NCBI GenBank assembly: GCA_918807975.1
Contig: OU964930.1
Span: forward strand, 18,470,372-18,534,371
DNA length: 64,000 nt
Direction of reading: 5' to 3'
Source of the DNA: Aplidium turbinatum
Taxonomy: Eukaryota > Chordata > Ascidiacea > Aplousobranchia > Polyclinidae
The notes below the pieces were generated by a model that saw only the letters and a list, made by a program, of their open reading frames with translations, searched no databases and had not been told where the DNA came from. Numbering within the stretch: position 1 is the first letter of the stretch; the number at the start of each line of letters is the position of its first letter. This document shows, piece by piece, positions 1-8,880 of the stretch. The position numbers were made by a program, and so were the translations under genes.

Positions 1-249
1 TGTGATACACAAGAATGTTTTAATTTGATGGTTTATTTAATTGGGACACAGACAGGTCTATGAACGTAACTTAAAGTAAGTTCAGCCTTGTTTTGCTGTT
101 GTAGGTTTTTTCTTGTGTTTCGTACATGGCCAAGTTGATGACTCTCAGAGATTGTGAGTAATTTTGTATTTTTGAACATAATATACGCAAAGACAAAATT
201 TGGGCAAATTGTGTTCGCCCCTCTAAAATGTTTTACTCTCCTACGGCTA
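1..249. repeat. Segment repeated in inverse at 61181-61458
   Basis: This stretch aligns along its whole length, with scattered differences, to the reverse complement of 61181-61458. Shared landmarks are TTTGATGGTTTATTT near the start and TTTTACTCTCCTACGGCTA at the end. It holds no coding sequence that I can see. At the other site it lies 192 bp upstream of AKR gene D's penultimate exon; here it is cut by the BEL/Pao element. It could be a duplicated AKR intron segment or a copy of an unrecognised dispersed repeat. Confidence 0.75.
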
Positions 250-422
250 CTCTACTTTACAAAGAATTAATTTCAGCCGAAAACTCCAACAATTTTAAAC
301 ATATCAACGAAGATCGTGATTGAGAGCAAGGATTTTGCAGTTTATGAAGAAATCCCTAATGCGTAATTGCACAGTTGGGGAAATTCGTGGATACGGTACA
401 ACAAATCTTTGAGAAGATATAA

Positions 423-2279
423 ATGATATTCCTCTTAATTTTCTACTTTGAACGGCATGTGTCATCCTCATTTTTACAGCACATCAATAAAAGTTTGTAC
501 ACAACCTTTATATTTATAATATTGTCGATGAAGGGGGCCCGAAAAATAAATTGGTACCGGGCCCGAGAAATCCTGTCAACGGCCCTGCTTCTCTATCAGT
601 GTGAAGAAATTCCATCTGTAGAAAACCCCACTCCAGTACCTGTCCATAGCCTATATCTTCGTGACGAAGAGGGGTCGCTTGACGTTGGACAGGGTGGCCT
701 TCACAGATTGATCGAGGCCGCACCTTCTTTGTATGTTATGAAAAAGAGAATCGCTTATTTGGTTGCTTTTGTTGAATTTTTGTGCTGTAAAACGAAAAAG
801 CGTAGCTTTATGAAGCCAAAACTGGACGCCTCTTATCTTAATAGAGCCTTAGACTTAACTGTGAAGTTTGTTCAGAAAAGCGTGTATGGCGATGTGTTAC
901 ATTTAATGACCAAACGATCGCCGGATGCACTTGAGGAAGTGATAAAGCGGGGTAGTGTTGGCGCTTCGCAACGTGAGAAGAAACGCTTGAAAGAATTGCG
1001 TTCACTTAAAAAGTACAGACCTTGTGTAGATGATGCTGGTGTAATCCGCATTGAAGGGCGCTTAAGTAATTCTCCCGAGATTTCTCTAGAAGCAAAGCAT
1101 CCGATTGTTTTGCCTTCGAAACACCCCTTCACTAGGCTTGTTGTACTGTCGCATCATAATCGAAATGCGCACTGTGGAGTACAGCACACTTTGTTGTCTA
1201 CGCGACAGAAGTTTTGGATCGCTAATGGTAATGCTTCCGTGAAGAGGTATCTTAATGATTGTGGTGTATGTGCGATTGAGAAAGCTCGGCCTATAAGGCA
1301 GCTCATGTCTGATTTACCTTTGTCTCGCACAACTGCCCATAGGAAACCCTTTTTTGATTGCGGCTTGGACTATCTTGGACCACTGACCTTTGTTGAAGGT
1401 AGGAGTCACAAAAAAGCTTGGGGACTCTTATTCACATGTATGGCATCTCGCGCTATTCATGTTGAGCTGGTTACGTCATTGTCGCTGAGTGAATTTTTAC
1501 TTGCCTTTACAAGGTTTACAGATTTACGTGGGCAGGTTAATGCTATCTATTCCGATAATGGAAGTATCTTTCAGGCAGCATCTAAGAAGTTACCCGAGTT
1601 GATAGAATCAGCTGAATTTCACAACGCCCTGAGACAGAGAGAGATAAACTGGGTATTTATACCTCCATATGCTCCGGCGCAAGGTGGCGCCTGGGAAGCA
1701 ATGGTAAAACAATTTAAAATTGCATTTTTTCACATTTTGGACTCTTCAATACGTAAGCCCAGTTTTATTGAACTGCTTACGTACACCAGTAGTGCCGTTC
1801 GGATCGTGAACGAACGCCCTTTGGTACCTTTGAGTGACGACCCTAGGGATTTTACTGTCATCACCCCTGCCTCACTTTTGACCCCATACTTAGACCCATA
1901 CTGTGCTGTTGGGCAACCACATGATCGTGACCAATTAAGAAGGGATTATCGGTTCAATTTGTCACTTTCTCAGCAGTTTTGGAGTAAATGGATCGATTTT
2001 TACTTGCCAGGTCTTCAGGGCCGGAAAAAATGGCTAAAAATGGCCGAGAATTTGGAGCCTGGTCAACTTGTAGTGGTAGGTTCTCTCCAAGACATTGGTA
2101 AACGTGGGAAGTATCAACTTGGGAGGGTGCATGAGGTAGTTCCACAAATTAGGAAAGGGAAGCCTGTGGTTCGTAGAGCCAAAGTTGCCGTCTGCAACTA
2201 TGATGAGAGTACGGGGAAAGTGAAAGTAGACTACGTGTTGAGGGATATTTCGTGCCTCGCCCCCGTAAAGAACACCTAA
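423..2279 (+). CDS. BEL/Pao pol C-terminal part (integrase, DUF5641)
   Basis: This is a 618-residue open frame from a retroelement fossil. In order it shows a linker, an integrase zinc-binding region (about residues 240-300, His and Cys pairs ending in CGVC), a DDE-type integrase core (about 310-450) and the C-terminal DUF5641-like domain typical of BEL/Pao (about 510-600). In the family this region inserts the cDNA copy into the host genome. The first 30 or so residues do not look like pol, so the true frame probably enters from upstream. It is assigned to BEL/Pao rather than Gypsy by the DUF5641-type tail. Confidence 0.82.
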   Translation: MIFLLIFYFERHVSSSFLQHINKSLYTTFIFIILSMKGARKINWYRAREILSTALLLYQCEEIPSVENPTPVPVHSLYLRDEEGSLDVGQGGLHRLIEAAPSLYVMKKRIAYLVAFVEFLCCKTKKRSFMKPKLDASYLNRALDLTVKFVQKSVYGDVLHLMTKRSPDALEEVIKRGSVGASQREKKRLKELRSLKKYRPCVDDAGVIRIEGRLSNSPEISLEAKHPIVLPSKHPFTRLVVLSHHNRNAHCGVQHTLLSTRQKFWIANGNASVKRYLNDCGVCAIEKARPIRQLMSDLPLSRTTAHRKPFFDCGLDYLGPLTFVEGRSHKKAWGLLFTCMASRAIHVELVTSLSLSEFLLAFTRFTDLRGQVNAIYSDNGSIFQAASKKLPELIESAEFHNALRQREINWVFIPPYAPAQGGAWEAMVKQFKIAFFHILDSSIRKPSFIELLTYTSSAVRIVNERPLVPLSDDPRDFTVITPASLLTPYLDPYCAVGQPHDRDQLRRDYRFNLSLSQQFWSKWIDFYLPGLQGRKKWLKMAENLEPGQLVVVGSLQDIGKRGKYQLGRVHEVVPQIRKGKPVVRRAKVAVCNYDESTGKVKVDYVLRDISCLAPVKNT

Positions 2280-2585
2280 GTGTTAGGGTTTGAGCCTGGT
2301 TTTGTCTGCGGTGGCCGATACTTGTCTGAGCCCGGAACAGTCGGTTATTATCGCAACTATTGTATATAGCGTCATTTAGCGTGTACCTATGGTACCAATT
2401 TCATGTATCGTCGTGTTTATTCTTATTGCTGTTCATTCTTTGCATGCCCTTTGTATTTGCGTATTAACTTAAACGTGAGTGATTCAAAAAATTTGTGTAT
2501 CGTGTGTTTTATTCATTGGCTCACGATTGTCCTTCAATTCTTTTTTAGTTATGCCATGTTAGACTGTCATAACTAGGGGCCGCTA

Positions 2586-3027
2586 TGTTACGGCCAATCT
2601 CTGTACAAATCAAACGTCATATAAAACCGTTCAAGTCTACTGAATATTACGTCATGGAAGTTGCTAGAAAATGTGCCAAAATTGCACCATCGTTCATAGA
2701 CTTGTGTCAAACTTGTTTGGACTTGTTTGGGCCTGTTTAAACAGGAAATATTACATCAGCTTTAAACACCTGTTGGAATGACTTCATAATTGTCTTTCAT
2801 TTATTGCGTCACAGTTACTTTCTACGTGAATTTGAGATATTGATATCTATTCTGGTCATTCGTAAAATGATTGTTTGAAAGTTGGCCGCACATTTAACTG
2901 TTGGCTTAGTGCTTGCTAGCTGGACAAAAGTTCCGTCTTTTATCCAAGTAATCTGTTGTGTAGTGACAGTTTAAGTGGTGTAGGCGTTGCACCCCCTCGT
3001 TTTCGGTAGCCTCGGGCTAATTTTACA
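2586..3027 (+). repeat. Probable 3' LTR of the BEL/Pao fossil
   Basis: The segment starts with TGTTAC right after a purine-rich tract and ends with TTTTACA, giving the TG...CA ends expected of an LTR about 440 bp long. No second copy lies in the window, so the boundaries rest on the end motifs and position only. Confidence 0.6.
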
Positions 3028-3169
3028 GGAATACACTGTTTGAAAAGAAGTTCAAGTGTGTGTTTCTTCGGTCATTATATACAGACGAACGGATTCGGGA
3101 ACTTTATGTTAAAATTTTCCCAAGAAGAGATTATGGTTTACCGCTGTGACCAACAATTCAAAATTGGAA

Positions 3170-3219
3170 CATCTTCGCGGGCCGCATTTGGCCCGCGGGC
3201 CGCACGTTGCACACCCCTG
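3170..3219. mobile_element. hAT terminal repeat remnant (right end)
   Basis: The GC-rich stretch with GGCCCGCGGGCCGCACG, running into GTTGCACACCCCTG, is the classic right end of a Charlie-like hAT element (inverse CAGGGGTGTGCAAC). No matching left end was found in the window. Confidence 0.55.
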
Positions 3220-3398
3220 GAATAGAGCGTTGTCAAACCGTTGTCACTGTGATACGACAACCAATCTTCCAACACCAACCTTCAACTGTGACACGACAAA
3301 AGAAGAAATGAGTCATGCAACTCCATAGTTCATATTCTTTTGTTTTAGCAGCGTCTTGACAAAGACTTATTTTGTAAGTAAAAAAGTCGTGTTTTTAG

Positions 3399-6300
3399 GC
3401 CATGGAGGAATTGCAAAAAGAAGGCCTGGTTCGAGACATTGGCGTTTCCAATTTCAATCAATATCAACTGACTCGCATTATGAAAGTATGTTCAGTCAAG
3501 CCAGTGATGAATCAAATAGAAGTTCATCCATATCTTGTCCAAGAAGATCTTATCAATTTTTGCAAAGCGAATGACATTGTTGTGACTGCTTACAGCCCTC
3601 TTGGTTCGCCAGATCGTCCTTGGTAAGAGGCATTAGTGTACGTTTTCAAGCAGACAAGAAGTGAATCTTTGTGTCTACCCAAAAATAAGTGACTTGCTGA
3701 GACCAGTCTCCTGCTCTTGATAGTTTGTGACTGACTTTCTTCCGAGTGTCGTGCCAGGTGCTTTCACTAGTCGACTGCCCCGATAGGGCACTGTAAAACT
3801 TTCAAGCCGGCTACTATTTTTGAGTAGTGATTACTACTATTTTTGCATATATAGTTTAGGTTAGGCTCATGGCGATCTATACTACTGGCCATCCCAACGT
3901 GGCAACAGCCAAATAATGTGGGTAGGGGCCTATACGAAAATTCAATTTACCAACTGAGACAAGTGTTACAACATATAATCAGCAATTTTTATTGGTCAAG
4001 TAATGTTTTTGAGCCTAAAAATTGTAAATACAGTGCCAAAAGGTAATTAAGATGTAGTAATATTATTAAATAAGTGGCAAGAAAGCAGGACAATAGCTAC
4101 ATGTTAAGAATACAATGAGAATCAAAATATCAACAGAATCAAGGTACATGAAATCAAGAGTGACCCAACTTTCAAAACACTCAGTATGTTAAAAAATTCG
4201 TTTTCTAATCCATAAGTATTTGTTTGTTAGTAATAAATCATGCAAAGACGCCTTTTTACGCCTAATATCTGTTAGGTGCCAAAACTTAATAGGCCCCCAC
4301 ATTATTTGGCTGTTGCCACGTTGGGATGGCCAGTAGTATAGATCGCCATGGTTAGGCTACAATAAAGCATAATTTAACATCATTTTTATATTAGGGCAAA
4401 AAAAGAAGAACCAGTGGTTCTTGAGAATCCTAAGATCATTGAAATAGCGAAGAAAATCGGCAAAACCCCAGCTCAAGTTGTTTTGAGATTCCCCATTGAA
4501 AGAGGACTGGTTGTCATTCCTAAAAGTGTCATACCAAGCAGGATCCGGTCGAACTTTCAGGTATGTTGGAAATAGTCAATACAGTTTTATTGATCTACGT
4601 TTGGTTGAAGCCATTTCGATGGTTAGGCAAGAGCTTGTTGACTTGGTATTTCAAGTAGATGTTTTGAACTATTGTACAGTAGGCCAACAAAAAAAAATTG
4701 GCACAAAAGGTGAGAGTCATTTATAGAGTATTTCAGGGCCCCTGATTCCAAAAATGCACTTTGTTTTTTCGTATTGGCTCTAGTTTTTGAACAATGAAAA
4801 TATTTTTGAAATCATTATTCAAAAGCTTTAATTGGCACATTACTTATGTTCAGCCCTGCTTACCATTATGATGTCATAATTGTACTTGTCTAGTTTAATT
4901 GGTTGATGTTGTACGAAACTTCAAAATGCAAGCAAGGGTTGAAATTTGAAATGAACTGTGATTATTGTGATGGAGACATGAATATTCAATGAAAACAGTT
5001 GTGAATCAGTACCTCACAAGAAAAATAGTCCGAAAGTCATGTGTTTATGAATGCAACTTTATATTGAAAAGTTGGGCCTACTGAAATGGATACTTGTTCA
5101 AATGAAAGTTTATTCTAAGCCTTTGCTAAGACCAAGTCTTTGCTGCAAAAAGTTTTTTTTGATCCATAGCAGTGGTTCAACATAGCAGTGATCCGCGAGA
5201 AAGCATGTGGGGGTCCGTGATTACATTGATGAATTTTTGAAGAAAAAAAAAAACGATAAGCGATCTTTTTACTTTTATTTCTCTCATTAAATTTGCTTAT
5301 GTTGAAAAAATTTCGGCATGGCACTTTGGGTCACCTTAAATTCAAATACTGCTGACCTGACATTTCTTAAACAATTCATTCATTTTCTTATTTGAACAAC
5401 TGTTTAACCTGATATTTGCCGCAGGAGTCATAGCGGCAATGCAATATGACACAATACAGTAGTTGAGTAGCATAATTATTTCAATAGTCAATAGTATTAA
5501 ATGATATGAGATGTTCTACTGGTGCAAATTAAGCTAAACTATCACAAGATGTATACAGTGACAATCTGCTTTTATTCCGACGTTTCGTCAATCAGACACG
5601 ACTGACTTCTTCAGGGGGCTAGACCAGGTAGTGACTACCTGTCTAGCATGGCAAAACACAGGACATATTGCTGAACATCTCATAGAACATCTCATATCAT
5701 TCAATTTAATGCCTGGTGAACAGCCTCATTCAATTTTCAGTCAATAGTATGTTAATTGAGTTTCAGGCAAAATTTAGGTAGGGGTACCATAAAAATATTC
5801 AACTTGTCAATCTGGACCTTTGTTAAGATTAGTTGAGTAACCCTGCCATATAGTGTCAATCAACATACTGAGGTTCTTCGTTTGGTCCTTTGGATTCGCA
5901 GCAGTCTGTTGTGAAATGACATTGTTTTTGAATTTCCTGCAGGTACTCGACTTCAATTTGTCCAAAGAAGACATGAACACAATTCTTGGACTCAATCTCA
6001 ATTTTAGAGCTTGTGCCAAGAGTATGTAAGTGTGAACTGTTGCAATAGCGGTGTGAAGTAACTTTATGTACACTTGTTTGTTGCGGTAACTTCATATTGC
6101 TTTGTTTTCGGCAAGCATAGCGCTTGAACTATGGGTGGGCAAATATTTTGATTCAAAGGCAAAATATTTTTCTAAATTTGACAAGCGGGTCATGTGAGTG
6201 TATACTGTACAAAGAGTGGTTATCTAGCCAGGTAAACATCATTGATTTAACTAGCTAGCTACAATAAGCTTATTAGTATGTGTAGCGCTGACTTTGCATT

Positions 6301-8338
6301 TCTACATAATCACAACTCCGTTTGATATTGGTAGACCTGCAGCTCAGTGCTGCCAGATACCGCCGCCAAATGAATTTCCCCAGAATCGCTTCGTAAATTC
6401 TCGAAATTGCAATTACACAGTGATCAAACCAAGTGTAGAGAAATATTCATTGAAATAACAGTACATCCGAACAGGAAAAAATTTCCACATACAAAGAAAA
6501 GTATAAACAAAATGTACTCTTATTTTTCAATAACTATCAGGCAGTGGCGGATCTACCGGGTGGGCCTGATTGGTACAGGCTCACCCAGATTGACAGTGGG
6601 CCCACCCAAAATCAGAATCTTAAAAAAAAAAAATATTAACGTTTAATACTAGAACAACCATAAACAATTTACACAAAGCTACATTTTGTAACTTTCCGCG
6701 AGGATTTGAAAGGTGACTTTGGTGACGTGCTCAAACTAACAGAAAAACTGATGGTAAAACATGAGGTAACTAGCTGGGACGTGGTTGCTTCTCGTGAACG
6801 CAAGCTACCTTCGAAGTTTTACAAGTCTATTGTCACCACTATTGTCACCACCTCAGGAATCTCTCCTGCAACTAAAGTCAACACCCCTTTGTGCCAGCTG
6901 CTGTTGAATTACTACATCCATTCAGCGATCATGCCATCAGCGCAGCACACTTCATGGAAGACACTTGGAATGCAGCGTGGTGCGCCACCGACACCAAACT
7001 ACATGGTTTTATACCCCACCCGGTGGCGCGCCTCCCTGGTATGGACCTGCCTCGGCCGACTTGGGTCAAGCTCAACATAATCCGAACCGGAGTCGGTCGC
7101 TTCCATTCCAACATGCACATCCATTCCCTCATCGGCCTGCGAATGCGGCGCGGAGGAACAAACTGCTGACCATGTCGTTCTCGAATGCCCCATCTACAAG
7201 GCACCAAATGGAACGCATAGTATAGCAACGCTGGACGAAGCTACACTCACCTGGCTCTCCACCACCTGCCCTGAAAGTTGATTTGATCTAGTCTCAAACA
7301 AAAGAAGAAAGAAGACAATGCTGGGAAAAACGTCGGCTGTCAAGAGCAATGAGAATTTAAGGGCACTGTGGAACTGTATTCTTGACAGACAGATCACGGA
7401 GCTAAGCTGCCGCTTTATCGACAACACGTAGGCCTATGGATTAATCAGGGCAGCGGCCTCTTTCGCACCTGGATCTATCACTGTGCACGTGTGCACTGTA
7501 TGGCATTCAGATCGCAGATGCTTAACATACTGTATTCATTCAACACATTAAACGGAAAATAGATCGGGAAAACTTTTCTACCTTGATGAAAGTACTGGAC
7601 AGCTGCCCTGCTGTCATTTTCTCGAACATGAACAGTGTTTTAAGGACCATCATAACACTGCCTTCCACGTCCTGCATCGTTGAGAGACTTTTCTCCGCAA
7701 CAAACAGGATTCAAACGCGCTTGAAATCATCCATGCTAACTGGACGCCTTAACAACTTGACACTTTTGAAAAACAACTCATTGACAGTTCGGATTATGAT
7801 GACATAATCAACTTTTTAACTCGAAACCTAGGAGACTCCGTCTTGTGTAAAAGCTTCGGTAAGTGGTAACACTACGTTTTTGTATGCTGGCACGCCGTGG
7901 CATTATTGGTAAAGGCCCACCACGATATTTCCTAGGCCCACCCATAAATTACGTTCTGAATCCGCCACTGCTATCAGGCCGGTCGTAGTTTACCTTTTTC
8001 TGATTACTGCTGCTGATATTGTAGAGCACAGTGTAGGAAAGTGTCGGCTGACTTCAGCTTGACCAGTGCCTCCCAGCCTTTTTAGATGTACGAACCTCTT
8101 TTAAGGATAACTCCAAGTAAAAATCTCCTACATTTGATTTAAATGTATAAACTTTAGCGCTTCTTTAATTCCTAAGGGGTCCGTGAACCTTAAGTTAGGA
8201 ACACTGAGCTTGGCGTTGTCCAGCCGATATAAGGCTTGAACCACATTGGCTTAAATGTTTTCTTGCAGGTCTATCAATCACAAGCATTACCCCTTTCAAG
8301 ATAACTACTCTGAAAAGCAGACATCTCAACGACTATAG
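3399..8338 (+). CDS. Aldo-keto reductase gene A, exons 5-8 (5' part outside window)
   Basis: The product is an AKR-family NADPH-dependent carbonyl reductase; the substrate is unknown. Four exons join in one open frame (180 residues plus stop): 3399-3622, 4395-4560, 5943-6025 and 8269-8338, all with AG acceptors and GT donors. They code for the second half of the TIM barrel: the GVSNFN motif in exon 5, EVHPYL, the coenzyme-binding IPKS motif in exon 6, the DFNLSKED loop in exon 7, and a tail with HYPF in exon 8 ending at TAG. Exon lengths match gene B one for one, except exon 8 (70 against 64 bp). Exons 1-4 (start codon and catalytic tetrad) are not present; a BEL/Pao fossil and the window edge lie where they should be, so this may be a partial view or a 5'-lost gene. 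Introns carry a P-like MITE (3868-4350), a hammerhead-like retroelement (5498-5739) and a hAT (6542-7970). Confidence 0.85.
3868..4350. mobile_element. P-like MITE with about 55-bp perfect terminal inverted repeats
   Basis: This 483-bp element in intron 5 of gene A begins CATGGCGATCTATACTACTG and ends with the exact inverse; the inverted repeats match for about 55 bp. It is flanked by 8-bp duplications GTTAGGCT (3860-3867 and 4351-4358). The same intron of gene B has a single GTTAGACT (about 28059-28066, minus strand) and no insert, an empty site. CA...TG ends with an 8-bp duplication fit the P superfamily, but other 8-bp families are possible. There is no coding sequence. Confidence 0.85.
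4561..5497 (+). other. Gene A intron 6, first part
   Basis: This is AT-rich intron sequence after the GTATGT donor of exon 6. I see no gene or element with defined ends; open frames here look random. Confidence 0.6.
5498..5739 (-). mobile_element. Small retrozyme-like element with hammerhead-like core
   Basis: This 242-bp insert is flanked by perfect 11-bp direct repeats GTCAATAGTAT (5487-5497 and 5740-5750). Its ends carry inverted ATGATATGAGATGTTCT. On the minus strand, 5614-5579 reads CTGAAGA, a short hairpin, then GAAACGTC, which resembles a hammerhead ribozyme core (consensus CTGATGA...GAAA) with one core base different. Size, duplication length and motif fit a metazoan retrozyme or Penelope-derived non-autonomous element; activity is unproven. 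Confidence 0.55.
5784..5845. mobile_element. MITE end fragment related to 56024-56377
   Basis: The run AACTTGTCAATCTGGACC to TTGAGTAACCCTG closely matches the right end of the 354-bp MITE at 56024-56377. Only this end is present. Confidence 0.6.
6026..6541 (+). other. Gene A intron 7, shared with gene B arm
   Basis: About 6026-6418 matches the inverse of about 24712-24970, the start of intron 7 in gene B, including GCTCAGTGCTGCCAGATA. Similarity stops near 6418. No gene is seen. Confidence 0.7.
6542..7970 (+). mobile_element. hAT element (CAGTGGCGGAT ends), broken
   Basis: The inverted ends CAGTGGCGGAT and ATCCGCCACTG-type are flanked by perfect 8-bp duplications CTATCAGG (6534-6541 and 7971-7978). 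Gene B's arm has the empty site CTATCACG (about 19913-19920, minus strand). It keeps pieces of a ZMYM1/DUF4371-type hAT transposase, including the C-terminal dimerisation region near 7660-7800 ([18 protein letters not shown]). A second, longer copy lies at 46340-50820. A LINE fragment (about 6857-7310) has inserted inside, and a GGCCTA insertion at 7431-7436 shifts the reading. Confidence 0.85.
6857..7310 (+). mobile_element. Jockey/CR1-like LINE 3' fragment inside hAT
   Basis: Translation gives [15 protein letters not shown] and [12 protein letters not shown]-like text (IIRTGVGRF), matching the C-terminal part of the LINE at 20162-20819 and 52945-54056. It ends in an A/G-rich tail. The uninterrupted hAT copy reads straight across this point (near 48930), so the insertion is clear. 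The fragment is 5'-truncated and frameshifted. Confidence 0.75.
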
Positions 8339-8880
8339 CCTAATCAACCCACTATGATTAGCTTACTGTATATTTGTCATAACCAGCGATTTCTTCGGTT
8401 TATTAATTCAACATGTTGCTGCTAACGTAATATTCATTACCGTATAGCGTGAGATCTACCTCTCTATTCTGTGGGCAGACGACATATTTTTCATTTGTGT
8501 GCTTCACCCAGTAACCATTTGCTTTGCGTCACAGCCTCAAGTTTTAAGGTTGACTAAAACATTTAACTCGTGATAAAAAAAAGTATTTCGTTTAGCACTC
8601 GTAGACTAAGCCAATGTATGTAATAGTCCTGAATGTCACTGACATTGTCGATTCCTTTAACTAACTGATTGGGCCCATACGTGTAAAAATTCTCTGCATT
8701 CTGTACTCTGTACTACAATTTGCACTCTGTAAAGGGCTGAAGTATTGTATGACACAATTGTCTTTTCTTACCTATCAGAATTATCGTGTGAATACATAAC
8801 CTCAAGTAGTCAAGTCTGATATTGTCGCTCAAACTGTTCTTCATGGAATAAATGGTTGGTTGATTATTATCAGTTGCACT
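8339..8880 (+). other. 3' flank of gene A, shared with gene B arm
   Basis: It matches the inverse of about 19065-19543, the 3' flank of gene B. It presumably holds the 3' UTR. No separate gene is seen. Confidence 0.65.

Larger units (their letters stand above)
250..3027 (+). mobile_element. BEL/Pao LTR retrotransposon fossil, 3' half
   Basis: The segment holds the downstream part of a BEL/Pao pol region (423-2279), an untranslated stretch, a purine-rich tract just before 2586, and a probable 3' LTR at 2586-3027 that begins TGTTAC and ends TTTTACA. The 5' LTR and the gag, protease and reverse transcriptase parts are not in the window. The left boundary is set by where similarity to 61181-61458 stops. 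The visible pol part reads openly, so the copy looks fairly young, but the element is incomplete here. Confidence 0.75.

Noticed and set aside
3399-8338. Gene A as a clear pseudogene
   Set aside because: Exons 5-8 are open and well spliced. The missing first half may simply lie left of the window.
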